A stretch of DNA of 51,959 nt from Zygnema cylindricum (GCA_037447655.1 JBBHKE010000684.1:64001-115959), one strand, 5' to 3'. Shown: positions 18,505 to 30,291, numbered from the stretch's first letter. The notes: generated by a model not told the origin, from the letters alone. Program-made: numbers and translations.

Positions 18505-20126
18505 GTCAATGTATGACCTAGAGGAAACCGATAATAATGATGAGATTGTGGTCAATACTGACCGAACTGACGGAGATCTAGTGGCCACAACCAAAACTAG
18601 TGCCTCCGTAGACTCAGGGAAACTAGAAAGATCTGACTGCGGTGGACGGAAAAGTGTCCCACCGCGGGTAGATCCGAATTGATAACGTAAGTTATCCCAA
18701 TCCGTGGGCATAAACGAAGAGAAAACCTTCGATTATAACTATAAATTTTGGGACGGCCTAACGAAGTGCGTCAAATGACAGACTAATCCACACAAGGCAA
18801 ATCAACACACAAAGTCTCTAGCACGACTCGGTGGTCAGATCTAGCAAAAAGTCGGAATACCAAAACCTCTACCCTGCAAACAATGGGGCAAGGCCGAAGG
18901 GCCAGATCTATAAAAACAAACAGAGAGCTATCCAGGCACCTTACAGTGCAGATCTACAGCAACCCAGACAGTAAAGTGTTTATACATTGCCACCAACGGT
19001 AAGATTTAGGAAGAAATTCCACTCCATATAGGTTCAGGAAACTCAAGGCCACTCACGACCAGATAGGATGCAAGGAAAGCAGAAAAATCGCAAATGCTCA
19101 AAAAGAAAGGTTTGTAATTGAACCATTCCACACCGATCCCCTACACGAGTGTCCACACTATAACGTGACGCTCTTGCACCCCCAAGGTATCGGGATACTT
19201 ACAAACACCTTTAGTACTATGGTGAGCACTAAGGGTGAACCGGACTTGTTCGAAGCAAGTCGGATTTTGCAAAGTCCTCAAAATGGAATCCACTCCGGTT
19301 TTTAATAATCGTCCCCAGAACCACCACTAAACAACAAAGAAGTTAGTATCTTACTAGGGTATGGGTATTAGCGCTATTGCACGCTATACCCAACTATAAA
19401 GCAGTGATAATTTTATGTTATAATTCGTGCAACTCTAATATATTGAATATATATTTTTATTTTGCTGATTTTTCTGAATGATTAAATTGGGCAAGAGGAA
19501 TTGAAAGAAAATATCAAATCCCACACAAACCTAACATCCAATAGATAGCAAAGTAAGTTGCAACAAGAGTAAGGAAAATAGGAAATATGGAGAAAACTTT
19601 AAGGAAAAACACAAAATACGGTAGAAATAGGCAAAAAGGTTTCACAAACCCTAATTCCACGCTGCAAAAACAAAGATATTACGACCAAGGGACGGTAATA
19701 TGTCGTGCATGAGGAGCAAGCAAGCAAACATGCATCACAACCAGCAAAGTCATGCTCACAAACATACACATAAACGGAAATAAATATGAAAAGTCAAAAT
19801 AATATATACACCATGAGAAGGAACAAAGGTGAAAATGACCCAAGAAAGAAGGGAAAGAATACTCCCCTAGAGTGAAGTGAACCCAATAATTCCCCCCCCC
19901 AGCTCCTTAGCCTGTGGAGGAGCTGGTCAACACAGCTGAGGGCGTGGAACATATACGAAGGTAGCAATGGTCAGCCGGGTTGAAAGATAATGGAGAAGAG
20001 AGGCACTCCATGTGGAACCCTTTATCCCCACCTGTACATGTATAAACACTCTGCAAACTCAACACCCCATTAGTATCACTATCCACCACATTGAGAATGT
20101 GTGGAAAGACCTCGGTGTCGACGATA
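18505..20126. other. Non-coding stretch, unidentified
   Basis: No convincing coding region or known motif. Chance open frames are short and low in quality. A hairpin GGGTATTAGCG/CGCTATACCC lies near 19,368-19,390. From its position next to a polypurine tract it may be internal sequence of another retroelement, but no domain supports this. Confidence 0.5.
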
Positions 20127-21286
20127 TGGATCCTTTTGGACAAGAATACTAAGGCACAAGGTAGCCAGTAGGCTCTTGGGTCTTCAACGTATTCTTTACA
20201 AGAGTTATCTCGTACGAAAGCAAAGAAGCAAAATAAATAATTCCAACCAAAAACAAGGAAAACTCAAAATTCGGCCAAAATTCACCCTTCCATTCCCAAC
20301 CGAAAATACAAACAACACAAAACAAACACCCAAACCGTTCAGCTGTCCGTGGGAAAGGCAGCCGGATCCGGATGCTTCTCCACACGAACTCCAATCCACC
20401 ACTTCCCAAAAATGACACAAGTTGGAGGGAAACCTTCCGGACTTGGCTTTGAGCCGCGTGGATTAAAAGCGTGGGCAGAATTACAAGGAAGAATGTACGT
20501 AAACTATCTAGACTCTACAGCTAGCTAGCAAAATAAAGGAAGAAACTTGAGCAATCGGTGAGAGAGAGAGCAAGAGAAAAGCTCCGCTGCCAAGAGAAAA
20601 TTCTTGTCCAAAAGCTAAATTCTTTAAGTCTGAGAATTAGGTTAAGTAAGAGCTACGCTAGGCCTAAGCAAAATTAGCCTACGTCTAGTCTACTTCACAT
20701 GCATGAAACTACTTTAGATGTTGGCCAATAGGCGGCCAACATCGTCTGCCGTACGCCTGACAAAATCCACTGTCCGAGGGTAAAAACCCTCCCTAACTAC
20801 ATGTGCGCGCGAACCTACATGGGTTCGCGACTTAAATAAATAGATAGTGTATCGAAGCGTCGCCCGGAAATCGCGATGCGCCTCCAAACGATACTCCGCG
20901 TACATACTTCGAAATCGCGTGCATATGCACGAATCGAAGCATACCGCACGAAATAAAAGGTCTAGCAAGAAATACTTAAAATCGCGTCACGTCGCCCAAA
21001 CGATGTTTCGCATCCAACTTTCAAAATCGTGTACCTACGCACGAAATAAAAACATATCGCACGAAATTAGTACCTTTCAACGAAAAACTGACAATATGAA
21101 TCGGAATTAAATAGCACGTGCGAACGAAAATGATGCGCGCGTGCCAAAATCGTGCGTGCATGCATAAAACCGCGCGCGCGTGCCTTAAACTGCGCGTGCA
21201 TACAAAATACCGCGCGTGCGTGCAGAATACCGCGCGTGCGTGCATGATAACGTGCGCGTGAGCAGCCGACACGATGCGGCATGACA
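20127..21286. repeat. LTR-like direct repeat F1
   Basis: About 1,160 bp, starting TGGATCCTTTTGGACAAG and ending CGATGCGGCATGACA. It matches F2 over its length with many substitutions. TG...CA ends fit an LTR. Orientation is unresolved. A 20-bp minisatellite occupies its last 150 bases. Confidence 0.75.
21132..21264. repeat. 20-bp alternating purine-pyrimidine minisatellite in F1
   Basis: Five to six units of about GCGCGTGCGTGCATAAAACC, exactly 20 bp apart from 21,152. Long runs of GC/GT/CA alternation are favourable to left-handed DNA. Confidence 0.85.
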
Positions 21287-21907
21287 AATATGCTGACCTA
21301 GGGTTAAGAATTCCAAAAAATAAACGCTACATCCGTACAAACCCTAAATCTGCAGCCCAAACCCTAAATTTGTGGCCAAATCCTAATTCCGCAGATTAAC
21401 CCTAAAATCTGACTCAAATTCAGACCTAAATCTGCAGACCAGAAATAGGGTGGCAACAAGATAGAAGGCAAGGATTGAAAGAAAGAAAGAAGAAACCAAA
21501 AACAAAATGTTTTTTTTAATAAAATAAAATTTATATATTTAATTATTTTTAGAATTTTTCTTCAAAGGCAAAGTTGAAAGCGAAGGCAAAAATGGAGAGA
21601 AAGTAGAATGAAAACTTGTAGAAAGATAAGACCGGATCAAGAGGAAGAACTGGATCAAAAATAGGTAAAAGAAAATTTATAAATGAATAGATAGATTTTA
21701 TATTGAAAATACTGTATATGTTTATTTTTTCTTTAGATATTTGTTCTTACACCAAACTGAGAAGTAAAACTGAAAATGAAAGGTAAACTGGAAGAAAATA
21801 TAAAGGCAAAACCAAGAACCAAAACTGAAAATGAAAGGTAATACATTTTTTTATAAAATAAAATTTATATTTTTAATAATTTATTTTTAATGAGGTACTT
21901 TTGAAAA
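21287..21907. other. Interior between the F repeats
   Basis: 621 bp, AT- and purine-rich, with no coding capacity. Telomere-like AAACCCTAA boxes occur at about 21,339 and 21,359, with degenerate CCCTAAATCTGCAG copies up to 21,440. No clear primer site or polypurine tract was seen. Confidence 0.6.
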
Positions 21908-23069
21908 TGTGGCTTTTGGACAAGAATACTAAGCCACGAGGTAGCCATTAGGCTCTCGGGTCTCTATCGTATTCTCTACAAGAGTTAATTCAAATAGGCA
22001 GCAAAGCAAATAAACAATTTCAACCAAACAAGGAAAATTCTTAAAATCCAGCTAAAATGCACTTTCCCACTCCGAACCGAAATACAAGCAAGACAAACAC
22101 AAACGCTCCAAACCGTTCCGCTGCCCGTAGAAGGCGCAGCCAGATCCGGATGCCTCTCCACACGAACTTCACTCCACCACTTCCCAAAAAATAACACAAG
22201 TTGGAGGGAAACCTTCCGGACTTGGCTTTGAGCCGTGTGGATTAAAGAGCGTGGGCATAAATACAACAAGGAATAGTCTTAGTCTATCTAGCCTCTACGG
22301 CTAGCTAGCAATAAGAGAGAAACGTGAGCAATCGGTGAGAGAGAGCAAGAGAGAAGCTCAGCCGCCAAGAGAAAATTCTTGTCCAAAAGTTAAAGTTCTC
22401 TAAGTCTGAGAATTAGCATAAGTAGGAGCTACGCTATGCCTAAGCGAAACTAGCCTACGTCTAGCCTACTTTACATGCATGAAACTAATTAAGATGTTGG
22501 CCAATAGGCAACCAACATCATCTGCCGTACGCCCAACAAAACCCACCGTCCGAGGGTAAAAACCCTCCCTAACTACATGTACGCGCGAACCTACATGGGT
22601 TCGCGACTTAAATAAATAACGTGTATCAAAGCGTCGCCCGGAAATTGTGATTCGCCTCCAAATGGTACTCCGCGTCTACAATCCAAAATCGCGTGCATAC
22701 GCACAAAACGAAATATATCGCAAGAAACAAAAAATATCGCACAGAATACCCCTAGAAATCTCGCTGCGTCACCCAAAAGATATTTTTTGTCCATACTTTT
22801 GAAATCGCATATTTACGCACGAAATAAAATATATCGCACGAAATTAGTATTTATCCAAACGAAACGTGCACGCGAATCACGTACTCGCCACATATAAGTG
22901 ATTTGATGATATGATACTAATGAAACTACGAAACTCAAGCGTGCAACTATAGACCATGCGTGCGTGCGGAAATCGTGCGTGCATGCATAATATCGTGCGC
23001 GCGCATCAAATATCCCGCGTACCAACTAAAAATCATAAATGTTGGCCACCGATACGATGCGGCATGACA
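21908..23069. repeat. LTR-like direct repeat F2
   Basis: 1,162 bp, TGTGGCTTTTGGACAAG to CGATGCGGCATGACA, nearly the same length as F1 and with the same ends. No 5-bp duplication is found (CGATA left of F1, CCTTG right of F2). The pair could be an old non-autonomous LTR element or a segmental duplication. The minisatellite recurs less regularly at 22,938-23,020. Confidence 0.75.
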
Positions 23070-23526
23070 CCTTGGTGCATTTCCTATAGTATCATTATGG
23101 ATTGAATCGTCATCCTCCAATAAAGTTGTTAATCGATAGAAAGGGGAGAAACAAATACACAAATGAGGGATCTTCGGTTTCGGTATGGGCAGACAAAGAG
23201 AAATCGAAGTGGACCCGATGTCAAAAAATTGTGCAATGTATTGAAAAATTAATGACCGTTCCAAGGTGAGATTTGATAAAATCAATACACTTTTTAGAAA
23301 AACTAAGAATAGAGAAATAAGGTGGGAGCACAACGAAACTTAAAGAAGCTTTGGGAATCTCTACTGAACTGGTTTCCATAAGCAGATTGAATGATAGATG
23401 TTTTGAACGAAAGTTGACACGATACCAAAAATTAGAAAAGTTACGTGCAATCACGGGTTAATTTAGCATTTGCAGGGGTTGACGTAGGAGTAACGATGTG
23501 TTGAGCAGATTAATACCTTTCTTTTG
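23070..23526. other. Unannotated AT-rich stretch
   Basis: Nothing recognisable. The open frames are short and unsupported. Confidence 0.5.
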
Positions 23527-24305
23527 CAATTGTTGTACTAAAACTTCACCGAACTACAAACGTTCGTCTAAATGGGCGATGGTAGATTGGTCGATTAGGT
23601 GTGGTTGTCAATTTTTCACTAGTTTAACCCACAAATGGGTTGTTGTGGTGCTTTGTGTTCGATATGTGGTATGCCCCTTGAACAACTAGGTGTGTTATTG
23701 AAAACGCCGGTATAAACACATATTTGTGCCTAAAACGTCGACAAAGTTATAAATACATAGCCCATAAGTATGGTTTTTAAGCTTATACAATAATTTATGT
23801 AGTTGTAACGCCCAACAACATAGGGTTATACGTTTGTAATGATTGTTGTAACACATTTTTAAATAAAATTTCACCTAACTGCAAACATTCGTCTAAATAG
23901 GCTATTGGCCGATTGATCGACTGGGTGTGTTGGTCGATTTCTCACTAGTTTAACCCGCAAATGGGAATTGTTTTGCTTTTTGTTAGATATGTGGTAAGCC
24001 TCTTGAAAAATTAGGTGTGTTATTGAAACGTCGGTATAGACACACCTTTGTGCCTAAAACGTCGACATAGTCATATATAAATCGCCCAATAGTATAGTTG
24101 TTACGCGTATAGGGTAATTTATGTAGTTGTAACGCCGAACAACACAGGGTTATACGTTTACAATGATTGTTGTAACACATATCGAAACAAAATTTCACAT
24201 AACTACGAACATTCGTCTTAATGGGCGATTCGTCGATTGGTCGATTGGGTGTGTTGGTCGATTTTTCACTAGTTTAACCCTCGAAGAGATAGTTGTGGTG
24301 CTTTG
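23527..24305. repeat. 325-bp tandem repeat, about 2.4 copies
   Basis: The anchor TTCACC/TTCACA recurs at 23,545, 23,870 and 24,194, giving periods of 325 and 324. Shared blocks include CGTCTAAATGGGCGAT, CACTAGTTTAACCC, GTGCCTAAAACGTCGAC and GGGTTATACGTTT. The third copy is truncated near 24,305. Confidence 0.9.
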
Positions 24306-25390
24306 TTTTTCTTTTCCCAATCAAATGTACCATGTGTTTGTCACCCGTCATAGTAATAACCGATATCGCAAAAACCCCTCATTTTGAACTCTCGTCTCAA
24401 TACAAACAATTTGTGGTCTTTAATGTTAAATTTATTTTCCCGCTTTACTATATAACAGCCCATATGCAACTCAAAATTTACAAGCAATAACTTTGTGGAT
24501 TATTATTCAATCATCAACTTCGTCTTTATTATTCAAACATTTATAACCATAACCTATAAAAACTCAAACAAGTATAATTGGAAACAGCTTGGAATTCATA
24601 AAAAATAAAAATCACACGCTACAACAAAATCTAAACATAAAGCGAAAACCCGTTGTTTTGTTTAATATGATTATTATTATATTGCATATACCAACACAAC
24701 ACCATACCGTTAGTTTTTTTGAAGAAACCAAACAAATAAAATATAGGAACAATGTTTGACTAAGACAATGTACCATTGGGCGAATGAAGAAAGAAATATT
24801 TAAATAAGATTAACAAGTTTAACAATTAGGATATAAAGGTGCGACGTGTATAAAAAAATATTTTACAACGAATTTATGAAATAATACTAGCAATGCAAAT
24901 ATGTTTTTGGTATGGCACCGTCAACCCTACGAAGTGCGTAAAACATTATGGTTTGTTTACATGTTACTACTTCGTGTCAACACAGAGGAAAAATGTGAAA
25001 AAAACACACACTCTAACTAGAACATTGATGGATATCCACACTTTTATTAATTGTTAATAACAACATCCATGAAATGTTAACAAACCCTCATCTTTAAGTC
25101 ATAAACATGGATTTGTAATCAACACTCATTACTAAGGGAACCCCTATATTATTGTCAACGCGAATTTATACACCCTATTAATAGTTTGGTCTAAAGAGAC
25201 GTGGCAAACTACATTCCACTATCTTAAATACAATTCCTGACTTTAGTTCATGATTTAATGCCAGCTAGGCCGCGAGCGAATCAGTTTATGATTTAGGGCC
25301 AACTGAGCCGTGATCGAATAAGGGTGAAGTTCCATCATTCGTTCTGTAATTGTACGGCAAACTCTACAGACCGGGTCGATTGAGGATAGC
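24306..25390. other. AT-rich intergenic stretch
   Basis: No gene, RNA or repeat is supported. GAAGTTCCATC at 25,326 matches a terminal motif seen again, inverted, at 26,762. Confidence 0.5.
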
Positions 25391-26114
25391 ATTCCATTAG
25401 ACGAAAAGTGGGGTTCGTTACTGGGGGCCGTACGTATTCGTACATCCCCGTATAGATCCGTACCATCAATTTTTTTTTGGTCAGACGAAACATCGTTACT
25501 GGAAAGCTGTCAAGAAGCTCCAATGATGTAGGCGTGATTCCTGACCGCTGGATGTTTCACTATTTTAGATCCACGAAGCAATCAGGCACATCATGTAGTG
25601 GGCCCCAACTCTCCTCGCGAGGAGAGTTGGGGCCCACGAGATGATTGCCATTGGTACACGTCAAAAATCAAATACATATCTACTTTGAACAAGCGATCAC
25701 AGGCGTGCACATCGTACAGGCCATGTGCCGCCTGCCACGCTGAATGCATGTCAGGTTGAAAATATCCTCGCACGCTCCGTCTGACATCCACCGACATTCA
25801 AGGTTTTGCCGCGACCTTCAAAGTTTGCCTCGTCCTTTTGCCATTCTGTTTTGAAATTTCGATTTCTATTTTCAAAATCAAAATCTGACCGAAAAATTTA
25901 TGTACAAATCATTAACTACCTCCGGTCGTACAGATATTTCGTACAGATATCCCGTTTGTATATTTTTTTAAGATTTTTAGAATATGGACTGTAACCTATG
26001 TTGCGCCAATCATAATTGAGGAATGTTTGTTACTGGCCCGACATAATGGAGCGGACTTCTAGTAAACGCTGTCAGTAGACTTGTCCGTACATTTACGGGA
26101 CCGCCTAATGGAAT
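25391..26114. mobile_element. H1: TIR element, ends ATTCCATTAG
   Basis: A 724-bp segment with perfect 10-bp inverted ends ATTCCATTAG/CTAATGGAAT. Subterminal motifs (GTTACTGG..CCGTAC, GACCGCCTAATGGA) are shared with H2. There is no transposase frame, so it is non-autonomous. No target duplication could be fixed, so the superfamily is unknown. It contains the 40-bp palindrome at 25,598. Confidence 0.6.
25598..25637. repeat. 40-bp perfect palindrome
   Basis: The two arms of 20 bp (GTGGGCCCCAACTCTCCTCG and its complement) meet at a CGCG centre with no loop. Outer bases ATCAT/ATGAT and GGCA/TGCC extend an imperfect inverted repeat to about 25,584-25,650. Confidence 0.97.
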
Positions 26115-26129
26115 GTTACCCTGAGACGA

Positions 26130-26772
26130 AGTTCCATCACGTAGAGGTTGTAAGCCACGTGTTCTAAATTGATTGGCGCCACGCAAGCTACGATTCGATA
26201 TTGAATATCTTTCAGATTTTTAGCACCGACAAACTTAACTTCAAATCTTGACTTGCGTACCATATACCTGCGTACGAAGTAATCATACTACAAAAATTTT
26301 ATACATTTTGCAGACGCCACTACGCCAGCTCATTTTTTAGGGTTTCAGTTTTCGAACATAACGAAAGTCCTTTGAGAGAAATAGTGTGACGAACAAAAGT
26401 TACCGAAAATAGCGTGACGAGGGAATGTTACGAAATATCGTTTTTATTTTCGGTTGTATTTTGGAAACCGCGTATTTTTCGTTGGTTTTCCATCATGACA
26501 CGTAGCTTAATCTTCCAGCGTGTCACGATTTTTTTTTTTTTGTATTTGCCAACCCACCTCCTCGAGGTCGGTTGACAGTTACAGAAAAAATTGAAGCGAA
26601 CTCCTCGCAGATGAACATCCGACGGCCAGTATTACCTCCAAGACCTTCGGATAGTATCGGCAAGATTCTCTGTAATGTAGTTTTTCGTTAAAAAACAAAC
26701 TAAGCGGTACGATCTGGTACGAAGGATCGCGGATTTCTATAAACTACGTCACTTTTCGCTTGATGGAACTTC
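26130..26772. mobile_element. Possible TIR element with GAAGTTCCATCA ends
   Basis: GAAGTTCCATCA at 26,130 faces TGATGGAACTTC ending at 26,772. No coding sequence. The flanks (CCCTGAGAC and CCCCTAAGC) are only weakly alike. A third same-sense copy of the motif at 25,326 makes the pairing uncertain. Confidence 0.4.
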
Positions 26773-28022
26773 CCCCTAAGCGTTATTGACGATGACAATT
26801 ACTGACGAATTAAGATTAAACTGACACGGTTTATGCGACAAATACCCGCTCTGGTAGACGAAAGGACTAAAATGATTTCGTTATTGTAGGAAATATTCAT
26901 AGTTACCGTACAAATAATTAACGTAAAATAAAAATCCGTGTTAAGCCCACGGTCAGATTTAACGTCCCAAAAATATATAAAATAGATACCGCTCCGGATC
27001 CGACGCTGCCAGCCGGGTACGGATCCGGTACGGATTCGGGTCCCCGATTGCGACCTCTGCCCGTGCCTCGGTCAACAACCACCGGAGAAATTGCCTTTGT
27101 CCCTGCTTGGCGTTTAATTAAAACAAACTAAACCACGAGAGCGGCAGTGATACCATGATAGCTTCCGTACAGTATGACATGACAAACACTTGAATCGTGT
27201 GCATAGGTTTGTCATCTATCGCACAGTTTTCAGAGATTTTTAAATTTCAAGATTCGATACTGTACTGTGGTACGGTGCAGCACATAACACGAGAAGAGTC
27301 GCATGAATCTCATTGCGACAAGAAATATGCTGCCCACTTCGCAAGTACAGTACATTACAGTACTGTACTGTACAGTACTGTACTGTAGCGGTCAGTTTTC
27401 TACAGTTAGCGGACGTTTCCTTGCAGATGTGCCGAACGGGTGCCGTGCAACAGCACTGCCAATCATTGGAAAAAACAAAACTGTTTTATCACTTTCTAGA
27501 TGTTTCCCGGAAGGGCCTTTGGGAACTACAGTATTTGGCGACGGACAGTTTTCTGACATCCGATTCTTTGAAATTGCACTATTTGGGGTTGGGTTTTATT
27601 ATGCCAAGTGGCGGATCGTGATTCGATGGACCCATTGCGTGAATCGTGCCATTCAAAATAAAGCCATGTGGCCGTTACAATCAAAAATCAAAATATCTAT
27701 AAACAAACCGACAAACAAGGACAAAGGACAAACAAATGTGCAAATTGTTTTCTTACGCCTGCTTTGCCCCCGTAATATTTTTCTCGGGAATGAGAGTGAA
27801 GCTCCATCGGACTCAAGGTGAGGTTGTTTACAGAAATCCGTATCTTTTCGTACTATACCGTATCTTTTATTTCGTTTTTATCAACAAAACAACTTTACAG
27901 CTTTACAAGTGATTTTAACAATATTCTCCAAATTTCCGGAAGATATTAATGACCATTGGATTATACATGTTTATTCATCCGCGAAGCATTCGCTCCATCG
28001 AGTTCTGTAATTGACCACAGTA
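26773..28022. other. Intergenic stretch with a pentamer repeat
   Basis: No supported gene. An open frame of about 170 codons at 27,303-27,821 shows no domain and starts inside repetitive DNA, so it is not called. Confidence 0.5.
27357..27388. repeat. TACTG/TACAG pentamer repeat
   Basis: Six pentamers in the order TACAG, TACTG, TACTG, TACAG, TACTG, TACTG. Because CAGTA and TACTG are complementary, the array is internally self-pairing. Confidence 0.9.
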
Positions 28023-28216
28023 CACCGTTTATCGCCACTTAAAACATTTTTTCCCCGTACACACTTGCTCAATTTCTACATGGAGACCGTCATTGGGAAG
28101 GTGAGAATTTTGAATTTAAATCGCAACCGTCAGATCCACAATCCAGCAAGTGTGTACGGAGAAAAGATGTTTTAAGCAGGAAAAAACAACATTAACACTG
28201 ATAGCGATTCGCGGTG
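28023..28216. mobile_element. M1: mariner-like MITE, TA TSD
   Basis: 194 bp with ends CACCG...CGGTG between TA dinucleotides. Inner inverted arms (CTTAAAACAT, CCGTACACACTTG) pair with the distal half, so nearly the whole element folds back. M2-M4 are relatives. Confidence 0.82.
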
Positions 28217-28624
28217 TAGTCAATTAAAGAATGAGTAAAATCTCAACGTGGATTATAAAGATGCGTGTCTCGATGGGCTACCTTCGGAATTATCACACGC
28301 GGCACGGGCTATGTGCCTTCGGACAAGAAAGCCGACCGAAAACCATTGCCGAACATATTTCGTTGTCATGCTCTTTCTGCCATCCTTCCCAGTTTCGTGA
28401 TTTCTCGCACAAAAAAAAGAAACTTTTATTTCAAAAAGTGCGATGGAAAAAACCATCGCAAAGAGTAATGATTTCTGTGGTACAATGACCTGGTAGTTGG
28501 TACGCAAGTACGTGGTATACAAGTACATGGTACTCAAATGAAGATTTTAAGATTTTATATTCAAAGTCGGTATTAAAAATCTCTGACTATTTTTATATAC
28601 GATCTTGGCTTACGTGGTACGGTA

Positions 28625-29125
28625 CACCGCGAATCGTAATTAGAGTAAATTACTCTAATTCAGTCGCTCGAAATTTCGGCTCTATCACATGAAATAGAGT
28701 AAATGATTCTAATTTTTTCATTATTCTATTTAAGGTAGAGTTTAATTAGCGTTTTTTATTCTAATATACGTTCTTTTTAAATAGTGTGTAGTACGGACGA
28801 CCTCCGACCGTGCAAAATTGTACTTTATTAAGTAAAAAAGTACAAATAATGATTAAATACAGGCCATTATTATGTAACTGCGTTTTAACAAACCGTGTAG
28901 TGCAAACGTCATAGTGACGATAAACTGTATGTTTTTCCAAATTCTGTATGAATACCTTATTTACAGTAGAGGATATTAGCGTGCCAAATTAGAGTACTTA
29001 AATAAATTAGAGTAAACTTCATAGTTGAAACAGCTTTATCACATAAATTAGCGTTCATTACTCTAAATGGTTTTTTTAGTTTTTGTACTCTAATTTTTTC
29101 ATTACTCTAATTACGATTCGCGATG
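28625..29125. mobile_element. N1: TA-flanked MITE with 24-bp TIRs
   Basis: 501 bp. The ends CACCGCGAATCGTAATTAGA and CATCGCGAATCGTAATTAGA match at 23 of 24 bases when extended, and TA flanks both sides. The terminal CACCG links it to the M family; the AT-rich interior (ACTCTAATT) differs. No coding. Confidence 0.85.
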
Positions 29126-29340
29126 TAGTACCACAAATTAGAACACGTAAACGACAGCTTGGTTTAAAAAATAAACGATGGCCCCTCGTCCCAAATACTA
29201 CAGCCAGTAATGTTGTTGACCGTACAATGACAAAAACTTCCCGATGGAACATCAACCGGCATTCCCAAATTTGAACAAATCCGTTTCGTTTAAAAAAAGA
29301 GGGACAAAAACGTTTCTCGAAAACTTTATTGGCAATCTTA

Positions 29341-30291
29341 GGGTGTGTGCCCATGTGTTCAAGTAAGGGATTTTTCCCGTCGTTTTCACAAAAAATGGGA
29401 CTTGCAACGAGAATATTTTACGTCGTACGAAAAATGGGCAAAAACCAAAGTACATTTTGCGTCATTTTGGAACTTTTGAATGGTACGTTAATTTGGCGTT
29501 ATTCTCATCGCGACCCACTTCCACGTCACGCCAGCTCATCTTCAAACTTGTACCGGAATCAAATCGCGACCTGATTTTAATTAAAATAATATCCTACTCA
29601 CGAATAGAAAAACGGTATTGCACGTGTGAAACGTCTTCAAAAAGTTTTGAACGAGGGAGAATACACGCTAATTTTTTCATTGCTCGTCACGCGCATGTAC
29701 GTACGAAAATGACAAGCATGTACGGAAAAAAAATCGTTGGGTTCTCGCACCGCCACTTTCATTCATGAGTCGTTTGCAAAATTTTATGTCGTCCTCGTCT
29801 CTCTCCCTCTTTCTCATTCGACCGCTCCTCCTTCTTTCTTCTTTAAATAAAATGCAGCAATAATAATATCAAATGAAAGATATTTTTTTTAATATATTTT
29901 TGGTCTTAGTTTGATGGCATATCGAATGATATAAGATAAGAAAAAGAAACTGGAAAGCCATGGGGGAAAATTTATGTATTGATGACGCCACAAGGTAGCA
30001 TGACTTCGCTATGTCACAAAACCCTAAACATCTTACAATGACACAAACACCTCGACGTCTACAACAGTCGGCGTTTTTATAGACGTCACCAATTTTAGGA
30101 AGTTTCGTAGTCGTCTACATTTCGTTTCGTACTCTGACGCACATTTTGTATACTTCTATATCTGTCACATATTTGAGGTAATGAAGGCGCGAGTAACGAT
30201 TGACATGGGAACACTTTGAAAAGTACACCGTAAAATATGCGCGAAAATCCAAAGTAACAATTCAAATTTTCGGTTACATGGGCACACACCC
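29341..30291. mobile_element. K1: Tourist/PIF-Harbinger-like element, TTA TSD
   Basis: 951 bp with inverted ends GGGTGTGTGCCCATGT/ACATGGGCACACACCC (16 bp perfect), flanked by TTA at 29,338-29,340 and 30,292-30,294. A 3-bp TTA duplication is the mark of PIF/Harbinger. No transposase motif; non-autonomous. Confidence 0.88.

Noticed and set aside
20127-23069. F as a complete LTR retrotransposon
   Set aside because: No primer site, polypurine tract, coding region or target duplication could be shown. Kept only as LTR-like repeats.
26130-26772. Mutator-like element with a 9-bp target duplication
   Set aside because: The flanks CCCTGAGAC and CCCCTAAGC agree at only about half of the positions, and the TIR motif has a competing copy at 25,326.
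27303-27821. Plus-strand open frame of about 172 codons
   Set aside because: It begins in the TACTG pentamer array. No domain or conserved motif was recognised, and overlapping frames are of similar quality.
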